DNA of 64,000 nt from Ilyonectria destructans (GCA_020740775.1 JAHEWK010000017.1:992001-1056000); one strand, 5' to 3'. Shown: positions 11,107 through 22,786, numbered from the stretch's first letter. The notes: generated by a model from the letters alone, not told the origin. Translations and numbers: made by a program.

Positions 11107-12035
11107 CCTGTGACACCAGCTCTGATCATTTCACTCTTAGCCTAACGCTCACAAATGTCGAGCCGGCCCCAGTACAGCCAGGCAAAATCCGGGTAACAAC
11201 AGACGATGAGCTCAAGCGCTTCGCAGAAATCGTAGAACTCGGATCGACTGGGATTCCCGTCACTGCCTCGAGCCCACTAGAACTAGACGAGCTCGCATCT
11301 GCGTTAGTGAACCTCTTACAATCGGCAGCAAAGGCGGCGGGCTGGCCTGCGAGAAAGGGAGCACGCAACGCTCCCTGGTGGACCGAAGAGTGTGCCCTTG
11401 CCGCAGCCGGATACCGTGCGATCAGGAGACTTTACCCCCCTCGCATTCAATCAAGAAGTCCAGCTGGCCAAACGAGATTTCCATCATGTGGTTCGCCGTG
11501 CCAAAAGGCTCTACTGGCGGAACCTGATCAACAGCTTCTTAGACAGCAGCTCCGTTTCAAGGCCGCCCGGTGGCTGAGATCACCAGGAGCCTTCCAACCG
11601 CCTCCACTGCGAGTGGACGACGTAGTCTACGAAACCCAGCTGGACAAGGCCAACGCGCTCCGGCGAGCTACTCTAGAGCGCCGAACAGCCAAAGCCGACA
11701 TTCAGGATCCCTGGATTAGGTCAGCCCTTGCAGAATGATCCCGTTTTCGCAGGAAATCTCCCTAGAAGAAGCACAGGATGCGACTCTCTGTACCGGGAAC
11801 ACATCCTCAGGAGCAGATAACATCACAGTGGAGCTCCTCACAGCAGCATGGCATATCATCGGAACGTACGTTCGCCGTCTCTTCGAGGGGTGCCTGGCCA
11901 TAGGCCACCACCCGAAACCTTTCAGGGCTGCCGAGGTGATCATGATCACCAAACCTGGACGTGGAGGCCTGACGGAGCCGCGAGCATGGCGACCTATCTC
12001 TCTGCTTTCTTGTCTCGGCAAGGGGCTAGAACGGA
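11107..12035 (+). mobile_element. Truncated Tad-like LINE ORF2 fragment
   Basis: Covers the end of the endonuclease domain (TSSDH motif at 11107), the linker with PWWTEEC, and the first reverse-transcriptase blocks (ISLLSCLGKGLER). The order matches the nearly complete LINE at 28831-34888, position for position, but the two are clearly diverged. Frameshifts near 11450 and 11570 break it. Homology stops abruptly at about 12035, before the catalytic YADD block. It is a fragment with no activity. Confidence 0.8.
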
Positions 12036-12269
12036 GACTGGGAAAACTTCAAGGACGACCTCTTGGAGGCAGACCTAGAAGAAATCGCACGAATTGCATC
12101 CCTTCAACAAGATGAACCGATTGATCAGTGACGCAGTAAAAGTGTGTTCACAAGGCCTCCTGCTTGTCACCCGCGGACACAAACGTTCCTCATCGCATAT
12201 GGAGTTCTCTCCCCAACGCTACCAAGAGTATGCTCTGCTTGTTCTACCCTGGGATAGACATCTAATAAT

Positions 12270-12858
12270 ATTTGACATCCAAGGGAAAGGTTCCCCATGT
12301 TCACCACTTCGATAGCAAAGCCCAGGTGGAAGAATACGCCCGCGAGGTTGCAGTTTCCGCTAGTTTTTTCATGCCCGGCTTCTACATGTCTAACATCACA
12401 GGGGGTTTGCTTCGGCTCAACCCGCAAACCGGCACATGGACGCTCGGCATGCCAGTTCTCCAATCAACGCCAATCCCCGTCTTCAACGTCGCTGACACAG
12501 GGAAATGGGTCAAGGCCATGGTATTGTGCCCAATCAAGTGCGGGGCAAGAACGTGTTGGCGGCCACGAAGTATATGACCCCAGCTGAGATCGTTGAAGAT
12601 TTCAAGGAGACCTACCCGGTCGTTGGTTCGACGGCGAGCTTCTTCGAGATGCCACATAGTGTGTTTCTCGAGGTCCTGACGGCTACGGGCATGCCCGAGT
12701 TTGGCACCCAGGGGACACTGGAGAACTTTCTTCTTATGAACGAAGGTGGCTATTTTGGCGGTCAGTCGCTCGATGAAAGTCTTGCGTTGCTGGAGGATGC
12801 GCCCACGACCTGGGTGGAGTTTATGAAGCAGTCGCCACCGATTAAGGAACTCTCCTAA
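12270..12858 (+). pseudogene. 3' half of an NmrA-like NAD(P)-binding protein gene
   Basis: The reading starts without an ATG (SKGKVPHVHHFDSKAQVEEYA), continues through the conserved SASFFMPGFYMSNI and NVADTGKWVKAM segments, then shifts frame at about 12520 into RGKNVLAATKYMTPAEIVEDF and ends at 12858. NmrA-family proteins bind NAD(P) through an N-terminal Rossmann motif. That half is absent here, having been replaced by the LINE fragment and about 230 bases of unassigned sequence. The short reading at 12043-12118 (WENFKDDLLEADLEEIARIA) could be part of another broken gene. The gene is non-functional. Confidence 0.75.
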
Positions 12859-13194
12859 GCTATCCGCGAATGGTTCTTAGAATAAAACCACGTTTAACCC
12901 TAAATCTGATTTGAATAGTATTCTGGAGACTGTGGCTCATGTATCTCGCCGGTAGAACGGAAACAAAGTTACCGAAGTCAAGTCGAGTCGAGTCAAGCCA
13001 AAAGCTGTCGAGGAGTACCAAATGGACAGACCCTAGTACGCCACACTAACCATCCCTTGGAGGCCTAGCACCGAGTTAGGGGTCAAATCATCCTGCCATG
13101 CTCTGATGAATCGATGTTCGTCCAAGATGGGTGTTTCGGCGCCGCTGCTGGTTATTAAAGGCTTTTTCGGGGAAAATGGTCGTAATAGTTACAT
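12859..13194. other. Intergenic, 3' flank
   Basis: No gene seen. A short run of GTCGAGTCGAGTCAAG-type repeats lies near 12980. Confidence 0.4.
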
Positions 13195-14335
13195 TCAGTG
13201 TCGCCTGCTTGCCTCTTGTGAGATACCGGCGAGGACCATGATCGGTCCATTCTTCATCTTGCCGAAGTTCTCCACGGTTTCATGTTCCTCCGACCTACGG
13301 CGCACCCAACACCTGCTCTGTAGTGGAATCTCATCATCGCTCATCCCATTCGGCTTTGGACGCAAGTTTTGATCGACGAAACGTTCCACGGTACCGAGTG
13401 GCCAAGCTCTCGCCCCGGATATTTCGGCGTGATCATCGCCAGAGCTCGAATGAGTCGGCATACCAAGCATACCCGGCACGAGCCGGACTAAGATGGGACG
13501 CAGACCCGGCAGGCTCGCACAAACGAGGGCGATGTTCAGCTCGCCGGCGCTCCATGTGGCTGTATCGGCATTGTCGTATGTAACATCTTTGCTGCCCGCG
13601 ACCTTAACCAGGCTTTGTAACCGTGCGATGCTGATGGCGCATGTTAAGCCGCCTACAGCGAAAACGATGATGACGGCACGCTTTTGGTAGTTGGGCAATT
13701 TCAATTTCTTTAGAGCCGGCATGGGAAGGAGAATGATTGCAAAATCTGTCGCAACGTTAAGGGCTGCGTTGGTGCACCAGACTGCCGTTCTATTAAGGCA
13801 GATGCCCGGTACGCCGGGCCGCCAGAATTTCTCGACAGGCACACACAGGAAGATGGTCACAAGTACTGTCATAACGCTGTATAAAAAGACGAAGCCTCCG
13901 ACAACATATATTATGCTGCGCATTCGAGGTTCGGCGACGGTGAAAATTCGATGATACTGGAATAGGAAGGAGGCCTTAACAAAAGCGAGGGTGATATGGT
14001 AACAAAGAACGCTGAATAGGAAAGGCTATCAAATGTTAGAACATTTCAACAGGCGAACTTATTGTGTATCTTACTTTCATCGGCCTAAGGAGGTCTCCCT
14101 CCGCCAGATCCCACCGATGCATGCCCAGCCCATCATCGACTTGGACCTTTATGAGAACTGTAAATGCAGTTGCAAAGGCCATTGCAGTGGCAAGGCACAA
14201 GTCCTCATAACCTGGCTTTCGGACCACGAAGAATCGAGCGTATAGACGCAATAGGATGAGGAGGTTTCCAACAACACTGAAGGCAATCGAGATTCTCACG
14301 GCCTCGTTGCCACGGGGATTGGTTAGAGAAGCCAT
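13195..14335 (-). CDS. Fungal rhodopsin-like / PTH11-type seven-helix membrane protein
   Basis: A 363-residue protein from two exons, 14335-14075 and 14025-13195. The 49-base intron has a GTAAGA donor and a CTAAC branch site just before the TAG acceptor. Splicing gives the continuous helix RPMKPFLFSVLCYHITLAF. About seven hydrophobic helices are visible, with family-like features: RISIAFSVVGNLLILLRLYARF at the start, a charged YEDLCLA step, LPMPALKKLKLPNYQKRAV after helix 5 and a hydrophilic cytoplasmic tail. The family (rhodopsin domain, PF20684 group) includes putative receptors and many proteins of unknown role. No CFEM domain is present. It looks intact; the ligand is unknown. Confidence 0.83.
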
Positions 14336-15273
14336 GGGTTGGGCTCATCATTCAGAATTTCAGAAAGAAGACGGGGGGACAGTCAAGAGAGGGAGGGAAG
14401 ACGGATTTTTACCTGTTATTACGATTTTTTTTTTTTTTAGCTGGGGATCGCATAATGTGGCTGATAAGTTTGTGCCAGCTACAGCAGGTATCGAGGGCGG
14501 GCTGAGTCAGTCATATAGCTGAGCTACACGAAGCCCAGGGTTAGTCTAACCCCTCACTTTCAGTGGCGTGACGCCACTGGCGTTGTGAGAAAAGTCAGCT
14601 ATTCGCACACAGACAGTATGGTTCACTAACCGCCTTAGGCCGACATCTATGCGGAGGAAGCCTCCAAAAGTCTTCGGCCAAGAAAAAGCCGCATTTTGCT
14701 TTTTCTTCCAGAAAGAACATTAAGTACATCTTACGAATGATAGCGCTATAAGAAAGCCCTATATTATAGCGTACTCAATCTACTAGCTGGTAGTACTATG
14801 TCCTCGGTACCCCTGTAGTAGCGCGTTTAGTGGATGATTCCTCGCAGCTTGCCAATAAGCAATGTCTCGCTAAATACTTTGCAAGGACCAAGCGCGTGGC
14901 GTCCTTAGCGTGACTGAAGACTGGCGTCGTTGTGTCCCCGTGGCGGCGAGTGTAACGTTAACTGCTTCGTGTGAACTCTCCTTTCTCCCCTCCTCCCTGT
15001 CTCCACTCCCCCTTTTTCTCTCGTGCATTACCGGTATCCCAGCCGGCAGCGTCTCGCATGGATTCTTTTCCCTGAGTTCTGATAAGCCTCCCACATCGCT
15101 CCGACGGCTGGCCATTTCGCTATCCCCGCAATCTGAAATTCCGGGCGGGAGTGCAGAGGCGTCCGCCCTTGGTCATGGGATGCTCAACATGTAAAGCCAT
15201 CATCAGTAGCATCCAGTGACAAGATATTCGCTTTGCACTGCCCTTCTCTAACATCGCATTGTTTGAAGTCCAC
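14336..15273. other. Intergenic with small perfect hairpins
   Basis: No gene. Notable are an 11-T run near 14431 and two adjacent perfect hairpins, 14538-14552 (7-base arms) and 14561-14579 (9-base arms). The rest is the promoter of the gene at 15274. Confidence 0.45.
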
Positions 15274-15771
15274 ATGTCCGGCGCAGCAATGTCCGGCGCA
15301 GCCCCTGCATCAGAACCCCCCTATTCCTGTTCCGCCTGTCCCAAGACGTACAAGCGACGCGAACACCTTCAGCGCCATGCAGTCTCCCACAGTACCGTCC
15401 GCCCTTACCGATGTACTGTGTGCAGCAATTCATACCAGAGAGCCGACGTGCTGAGACGGCATTCTCAGATGTGCCAGGCAAAGGCGAGTGTCGGAGGAGT
15501 CCCCGCAGGAGCGTCCAGCGGGAGACGGGGCTGTGACCTCTGCGTGCGGCAGAAGAAGGCCTGCGGCACTGGCCAGCCATGCGACAATTGCCGTCGCAAG
15601 TGTGTGCCGTGCTGCTACTCTTTTGGTCTTGATGCGGTGGTGGCAAGGAAAGACGAAGATAATAGGAGTCTGGATACAGAGATCGTATCTTCAGGTGAGC
15701 AAAAATCACTGAGAAATAGCGGGGAAATGGGAAGCTCAGCTAAAATCTCGCCGGGTTGTGTTAAAAAATAA
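15274..15771 (+). pseudogene. Truncated C2H2 + Zn2Cys6 transcription factor
   Basis: The ATG at 15274 opens a 165-residue reading. It holds one canonical C2H2 finger (CSACPKTYKRREHLQRHAVSH), a second finger ending in Cys instead of His (CTVCSNSYQRADVLRRHSQMC) and a Zn2Cys6 cluster (CDLCVRQKKACGTGQPCDNC then RRKCVPC). Proteins of this combination normally continue for 500 residues or more with a fungal trans-activation domain; here the frame closes at 15771. The sequence beyond is the tail of another broken regulator read from the opposite strand (15775-17236), so a rearrangement probably removed the 3' part. It could still encode a DNA-binding-only protein. A possible donor (CAG/GTGAGC) at about 15695 leaves a missed exon possible. 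Confidence 0.6.
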
Positions 15772-15774
15772 AGT

Positions 15775-17236
15775 AGATGCGTAGGAAAAGGCTAGGCCTA
15801 CCGTTCCGATTTAAAACATGCCCAAAATAGGCTTGAGTTTATTTGAGAGATTCCATCCGGATAATCTATCTTGTTGATTAAGTTAGAATGTATTCCTTGG
15901 CTGGTCAAGATATGAGGGAAAGCACATACTCGGTGAATACTAGGAATTGCAGTGAGGACCCAGCAGCGTGGAACATTCGCAGCGCCGCCATGGATTGATG
16001 GTATACATATGATAGATCCTATGACAGTGTTAAATATGGATCTTTGAGACATCCGGACGAGGACAATGCGGCGTACCCAGCAAGGCAGAGGCGTTGGACG
16101 GCGAGAGTATTGTAGCAACTCATAGCAGCTCCTAGTCTCTTCTCTGCTGCAGAAAAGTGTCGCAATGCCGCTACAGCAAAAGGGAATGATCACTCCTTTT
16201 ACCGGTAGTGCAATTGTAGTCCATATCTCCATCTGACATAAGAGTGACCATTCCCTTTTGCCGTAGCGGCATTGCAGTCCATATCTCCATCTGACAAATA
16301 GTAGCAATTCCCCATCCTGAGACTCTCGAGCCTCGCAACATTTTCAGACGAGATATCGCTTGGCGATCCGTTGGGAAGAACGTCGGTCGCGACGGCACCG
16401 AGTGCGCATATTATCAATACAAAGCATGTTTCGAGATTAAACAAGGCTCCATTCTCGTAGTATTGCAGGCAATTGCTCCACAAGCCGCCGAGTGAGGATG
16501 GGGTTCTTTACATGGACCCTAGTGAAGAACTGCTCAACCAGCTGCTCAATATCCGCCCGCTCAGTGGAGATGTGGATCGCGCTGTGTTGCTTGTTGAGGA
16601 GATCACTTCGTGACTCTTCTCTATTGAAGGCGTCATTGAGATGGGTAAGTGCTTTTGTGCCGCGGAAGTCGAGGAATGAGTATTGACGAAGAGATGACAG
16701 AGCATCTTTGAAGTTGGGCCATTGTAGGATGCTGTCGGTGCCAACTCTTTAGTTGACGTCCAAATTGAGCCGCCATACGGCCGAGCTTGGACTTGGTGAT
16801 GGATGGTCCAAGTGAGGGTCGACCTCTGGCAGTAGAGGCGGGATGCTCAAACGATACACCTGTGACTGCGCGGAAGAAACACCTGCTGAAGGACTTGCCT
16901 GCATCTCTCTTACCAATGTCTCGATTACTGACAACCGATCAAGAATTTCCAGGCTCGCAGGATCAAACGACGACGCATCACGGGCGTCCTAACGGCATTG
17001 CGCCCCGATCTGTCGGCAGAAGGAACAAGCAGGTCTTGCATTATCGCTAGACGTAGAGTATTCAGGTTAGTGCTCCTTCGCATTGTATCAAGTACGGGAC
17101 TAAGAAGATCTCAACGGCTCTCAACCGATCGATACATACCATTTTTCTTCCTTTCTCGGCATGTGAAGCATGCGGTAACCGCCCTTCGTCTTGGATAGCC
17201 AGTTCTCGGCAAGACTCGGCCGTCTTCCTCTCCCAT
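15775..17236 (-). pseudogene. Broken Zn2Cys6 transcription-factor gene
   Basis: Starts at an ATG at 17236. The first zinc-cluster half (ACFTCRERKK) meets a GTATGT donor in the wrong phase: one A is missing from an A-run, because the second half after the intron reads KCDNARPACSFCRQIGAQC in frame with a 6-A run only. A TAG follows at about 16993. Further readings match the usual fungal regulator body: ASLEILDRLSVIETLVREMQ (16965-16900), VGTDSILQWPNFKDALSSLR (near 16740), YYENGALFNLETCFVLIICA (16475-16400) and AAEKRLGAAMSCYNTLAVQ (near 16110). At least one frameshift, several stops and a local inverted duplication separate them. It is non-functional. Confidence 0.78.
16164..16273. repeat. 34-base inverted duplication inside the broken regulator
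   Basis: 16164-16197 and 16240-16273 are inverted copies with few mismatches around a 42-base loop. Next to them the block starting GTCCATATCTCCATCTGACA occurs twice as a direct repeat (about 16218 and 16277). The duplication interrupts the coding remnant of the Zn2Cys6 pseudogene. Confidence 0.8.
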
Positions 17237-18516
17237 CGCAGCCAGATGACGAAAGGCTTTGCTTTCTGAACTATGCGTATGAGCCAAAAAAAAAATCAAA
17301 TTTGATCGAACAGAAGAGACGCGGTTGCCCAAGGCGAAAAGCTTTCTCGAGGATGTCTCAGATTAAATGAAGAAGTCGAGAAGACGCCTACCCAGAGTCG
17401 TCGTCTCAAAAGCCAGTGGACAGGTTCGGGATGAGTTTGAACTTGGGCTTATACACATGCAGCTGATTCGGCGTGTTCAAAATGGCACTTCCTCCTGAAG
17501 CTGCTGTTAAATGATCCAGTTGGAAAGAAACACCAGACTCGGAAGAGTTCAAGTCTGGTTCAGTGAACGGGGTTGTCATGTGACTGCGCAATAGTGTTGT
17601 GGAAATCCTGGCCGAGCTTCCTTTTTTTCAACTTTGTCCACTACTATTTTTAAACATGAGATCTCAGCTAAAACAACATGTTGGAATTTGTACTGCTTGC
17701 AGTATTCTTTATCTAAAAGCCCACCTGTCCAATTGTCGAAATGAGGATGCAGTTGGTGTGTGGGGCAGCTTCTCGCTGCAAGTCGATTTGTCGTAATTAA
17801 AGAGCTCGCCTGAATATTAATACTATTTACCTACCCTAGCCTTAAACAAGAATGTGTCAATTTAAAAGTACCTAGGCGACCCTAAGAGCAGGCTCCGTCT
17901 ATTTATTATAGGACACTTGGGTATAAGATTGTAATAACTACTTATATTCTATGTAGGGTAGGCAGAGTAGAGTGGGGGTTTGGTTTTAGTACTGACTGCC
18001 TGGAAATAGCCGCGGTTGAAACTTCGTATAACTTTGTCTGCGCCATTTGAAGACCTGATCAACGCTAGGGATGTTAGGTATATGCTCAGTAATTTATTAG
18101 TGGGAGATGCACTTAGTGCAGACTGAGCCAAAGACAGAGAGAGTCTGGGATTACGACAAGGATCCAACTAAAGAAGGTATGCTGCTGAGACCAGCGGAAT
18201 ATATAGACTGGCTGCATGGTTGAAGCACTCAATTAAATACTTCTCAATACAACCAAAGAAAGAGAGGCTAAAGAATGTAGAACAAGCTACTGCAACAGCT
18301 GGACTACGATCACAAGACAAGACAGTATCCATCCCAAAGGCAGAAATGGAAGAAGGAAAACGCATGCCCATCTAATAACTTAGATGGTGCAGTTACTTGA
18401 AGTAGTGGCTAGTGTGGCAGACTATTATTAAAACTCCAGTGTGCCTGTCAGTACCATCACAGTACGTTTTCAGCTGGGACTGGGGCGCGACGATGTATAG
18501 GCTGAACAAATGCTTG
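17237..18516. other. Long non-coding stretch
   Basis: No gene recognised. Short frames at 17406-17591 and 18168-18371 lack family motifs; 17800-18450 is AT-rich and may be old transposon sequence. Confidence 0.4.
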
Positions 18517-18759
18517 TGTTGGAATGGCTCGTGTCACATCTATCAACTATTGAGACTGCGGCCCGGTCTCAAAAGCCCGGATCTCTAGCAAACCGGTCTC
18601 AAAGACCCGGATCCCTTGGATCCGGTCTCAAGAAAACCTTATCGTAGCTCCTATGACGATGAGGGTAACTGTATATAAGAGCCGCCGCAAGCCCTCTGTT
18701 AGATAGAAATCAAGAGCTTCTATTCACATCACAATGCACCCTTCCTTTCAGATGTAACA
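18517..18759 (+). mobile_element. Probable solo LTR, family shared with 49256 and 51942
   Basis: Begins TGTTGG and ends TAACA (TG...CA), flanked by GCTTG and GCTCG (4 of 5 matching, a degraded duplication). It contains a TATATAAG box at about 18671 followed by TTAGATAGAAATCAAGAGCT, the same TATA plus R-region block found in the two solo LTRs with perfect target duplications. The U3 part has CCGGTCTCAAA/GCCCGGATC short repeats. Confidence 0.6.
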
Positions 18760-20352
18760 GCTCGCGATGCTTATGCTATATCAGGCCTCTGGTGGAGGGA
18801 TACCTTAGCGGCTCAATACTTGGAGTGAAAATTCCCAGCTACATTATACTAGCTCATGGTATATCGTGAGAGGATGAATAAGAAGCGCAGCAGCGAAAAG
18901 GAGACATGTGATAAATAGGATATTGTTTATAATGAAGCACAATACGAGTTGGTTAAGGTTATATAAACTAAAGTCTCATTGTGAAATAGTTGCATCTTCT
19001 TTTCATCGAGATCTCACGCATGAATTGGAAATGCATATCTGATATCTGTGTTGCGCACGCAAAGCCCTGCAGGACTCTGACGTCGGATTACAGACTACGG
19101 GACCCAGAGTCGGGGGCATCAGCTGTCTAATGGCAAAACTGCTCAGCCAATCGTGAACGACAATCACAAAAGGCTCAACTAGACATTAGCCGCTACAGAA
19201 TCCAGTGGCAGGAGGCTGTCTAGATTAGGGCATAATGAAAGCATTGCGGCAGCAGTGTTCCTTATAACAGATGGCAATCCTGCTCCAGTCAGTAACAAGA
19301 CACGCACGTCGTTACGTCAGAAAAGGAAGGTGGTGAGACTGAATTGCGCCACTAGCAGCTGCTGACTTCCCGAGCATACCCCAGGTCCATTAATCAGCGC
19401 AGTGGATCCTCCAGTCCTTATCCACGTCAAGAAACTAAAAAAATTGCACTTCTTACCTGATGTCGTCGGAAGTAGCAACTCGGGATTTCGCCACCATGAG
19501 CGTTGATCTAAGCAGCTCTAAGCCGCAGCATGAGAAAGAAGACATATCATCTCATGATCCTTTCGAGGTTGTTGTTGGCTGCCGCAAATCGGAGCTCGCA
19601 CTCGTTCAAACTCGGTGTTGAGATCCGTGGTTTAACGGATTAATGGCTATTCCGATCCATTGGTGGCTAGGATGTAGATGCCTTCTTGTCCATAGCTAGC
19701 GCTAGTCTTTTTTCTTCAATCAACACAATATGCTCATTTCAACACTCGGAGCGTAATATCCAAGCTGGGCGAAACGCTCGACTCCTCCCCCGCCTTCAAA
19801 ATCGCCACAGGCAGTGCCGTTGGCGATGCAGATACCGGTATTAGAAGGAAGAACAGTTGAAGTAGACTTCTGCTATCTCCATTACCTGTGGATCAATATA
19901 TGGACACTTGACCATTGCCACCGTCTATACCGCATGACGCCGTCGTGAACCCCCAACCCCGCTCACCTGGACCTAGACGCGTCGAAGATACACAACCACG
20001 ATGAAGCTGGGGAAGCTGCTGAGTGATGATTACATTTGCTTAGCGACCAACTGTGGATCCAGCGCTAAAGCTGGTCCGGCTCCTTCCTCGCCAAGTAGGA
20101 AGCACCACTAAAGCCACCAACGAGCCTGGATATGTCAGCGAGGAGGGCTAAGGGATACGCTAAATGCACTAGCGATATAATGGGGATTCCAGATCTGCGG
20201 GGAAGCTGCACCCCCTCAGGACAACAGCGACATCCAAGAAATATACTCTTGACCTTATCATTGCCCACCCCGAAGAACAGCATAACCTCCCCGGTCACTC
20301 AGATATACGTCCCGGAACCTTGCTCATATCGACTGCTCGGCCCGGCCACGGC
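18760..20352. other. Non-coding stretch with gene fragments
   Basis: No intact gene. It includes the possible porphobilinogen-deaminase fragment at 19496-19621 and the promoter of the regulator at 20353. The remaining short frames are interrupted by stops. Confidence 0.4.
19496..19621 (+). pseudogene. Possible N-terminal fragment of porphobilinogen deaminase
   Basis: A Kozak-like CCACCATGA opens 41 codons ending FEVVVGCRKSELALVQTRC before TGA. The GCRKSELALVQT core resembles the conserved N-terminal strand and helix of hydroxymethylbilane synthase (haem pathway). No convincing continuation follows; a weak KIATGSAVGDAD reading near 19800 is the best candidate. It is probably a stray duplicated exon. 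The functional haem gene must lie elsewhere. Confidence 0.35.
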
Positions 20353-22730
20353 ATGCCGTCCTCGGCTTCCAGCATGGCCAAGTTGGGAGACGGCCCCACA
20401 AAGGGAGCGCAATGCTCTGTCTGCGGCGAGAGGTTCTCAAGAACGGATCACTTGAAAAGACATCAATTAAGACGTAGGAAGCCTGCTACATGGTCACTCC
20501 ACGTGGACCTCGGTCAAGCTTTTGCTGAATCTGGTCTTAGATTCCGGAGTCAAGCCGTACTCGTGCATATTCTGCAACGATGCCTTTACGCGGAGGCAAG
20601 AGCTCTTCGCCATTGACTATAGCATGCGACTGACAACAGCAGTGATAACTTGAGAGACCATTACCCCAGTTGTCCGCAGCGCAAAAACCGCCAAATCCCA
20701 GAACCAGCAAAAGGTGGCCGACGGTCACATGCTTGCGACTCAGCAAGTACCTCGAGCTCTGGTCGGCTACGAGAAGCTAACTCCCTCGCAGTGTACCTCT
20801 ATGAAACTTGGCTGCGATGGCAAAAACCCTTGCAAAACATGCAGGCACAAGCAGATCGAGTGCAAATTCTCCAGGTTGCAGTCGAAAGGGGTGCCTGTGA
20901 GAAGCGAAAGTAAGTAGAAATAGTTGCCTGCTATCCGACGCCATCAAGTTAATCCAAATTACTCTAGCTCCGAAGTCTGGTACAGACAACAACCAATCTG
21001 ATCGAGGGTCTATCAATTTCCTCCTTAACTCGGGGACGGCAAGCTTCATCGAATGCTTCCGCTTCCCCTCATCGCATGAAAGACGCAATCTTTTCAACTT
21101 CCTCAACGCACATGCTTCGTCCAACTCCGTAGATGTCGTCGATATATTCGGGAATAGCAGCGAGAATGGAAGCATTCCATCTGACTTCTTTGACGATGAG
21201 TCGATCGATTGGTCTCTGTTCGAACAAGAAAATCCGTTGCGCTTCCTCAGCAGTCCTGTCGGCGAAATGCCTGTCTTTGGTTCCGAACTCCCCATCGCTG
21301 GCTATTCGTTCACTAGGGATTTGGAACCTCCGAGCTTACAGTCCGCGGCAATAGTGGATGCAATCCTGGAGAAGGCATTGTCGTTGCAGACCGTTCCTCA
21401 AGAACAAGTGCACATCTCGCAAAATCTTAATTTCGTCTTCACTCCGTCCAGGATAGACAAGTTCGTCGGCCTGTACTTCGAATTTTGGCATCCGCATTGT
21501 CCTATTATACACCAAGGATCCTTCACTATCCAGACGGCACCAATTCCCCTGCTTGCTTCCATGATCGTGATGGGAGCTATGTATTCACAAGTCGACACGG
21601 AGGTCAGCACAGCAAAGCTTGTTCTCGACTTGGTGGAACTATACATCATCTCGCTAGAAGACCTGACGGACGAGTATGAGATACGGCAGATGTTGAGGGT
21701 TGCATCCATTTCAGCTCCGGAATCTATTCAATTGAGCGTTCTAGCTTTCCAGCACCTTCAAGCGGCCTACTTGATGGTATGCGTGCAGTTCTGGGCGGGG
21801 AGTATGATTTCCAGGAAACGCTCTTCGGACACAAGGTTTGGGGTAGTTGTCAAGGTGTGCATTCTGGTCGGTCAACAATGCTACAGCTCTAACATGTTCA
21901 GGTGGCACGAAGACTTGGTCTGACGAAAGCGAGGCATCAGCTTGATGACATTGTCGATGAGAGCCTGTGGATTCAAACAGAGTCCAGGATACGGTATGCT
22001 TGGCGATTAATCTACAACGCAGACTACTGATCGTCAAACAGCTTGATAAATATCATGACTCTGCTCGATTGCGCCTTTTCCTTCTTCGCCAATTTCCCCT
22101 GTCGACTGTCAATGTCAGAAATGAAGTTCGACCTTCCCTGCGAGGAGAGCCTCTTTGCATCGCCCCACCCTTTCGCAGAGCGGAACGTCACTCTTGGGCG
22201 AAGTATCACAACCATAGAAGCCTTCCAGAGCTTGTTCAAGCCATCTCTAGGATCATTTCAGGGAACGAAGAGTAATCCTCTCGGCTTGAACCCAATGGAT
22301 ATGTTCATTTTGATTCATCGTATGCACGCTCACCCTGATTTGGATTGCCAAGCTAATCTGAATAGTTCTTTACGTCTCGGCTCATACCCAAATTACACAC
22401 TTCCCATCATCGATTCCCCGCTCACCGTATGGTTCAGGCAATTCAACACCTGCAGGGCTACCTGGGCCACCACTTGACTCCAAAGTAGCGGCTATCAAGG
22501 CTGCACTCTCTCGCTGGCGCTCTCTCTGGATCACCATCCGCTCTAATATTCCCACCAACTCATGGGCTAGTCTCGGTTTCTTTAGAAATGGATACAATTA
22601 CTGGCTTGTCATACAACTGATAATGAACACCAAGGGAAGCGCCGACGTATTGATGGGTATGGAGGTGGGATGTGAAGATACTCTGAAACAACTGAAGGGT
22701 TTGTTGAAAGAAGGTAGGACGGATAGCTAG
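20353..22730 (+). CDS. C2H2 + Zn2Cys6 transcription factor (8 exons, two GC-AG introns)
   Basis: A 671-residue nuclear regulator. Exons are 20353-20473, 20541-20595, 20643-20742, 20792-20909, 20968-21854, 21902-21993, 22042-22319 and 22366-22730. The fingers assemble only after splicing: C21-C24-H37-H41, then C49-C52-H65-C70, then a perfect Zn2Cys6 cluster at residues 90-116 (C-x2-C-x6-C-x5-C-x2-C-x6-C). Introns 2 (20596-20642) and 3 (20743-20791) use GC donors (AG/GCAAGA and CA/GCAAGT); every GT alternative I tried breaks the finger spacing. The C-terminal two thirds is a fungal trans domain (FWHPHCPIIHQGSFTIQ, then VARRLGLTKARHQLDDI). Its stop is 56 bases from that of the convergent SDR, so it may be the regulator of the module through 27.7 kb. 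Confidence 0.87.
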
Positions 22731-22786
22731 CACAATTTCAGTCTTTCAATTCAAAATATGTACAGTAAAATGTGAAAGTAAAACTA

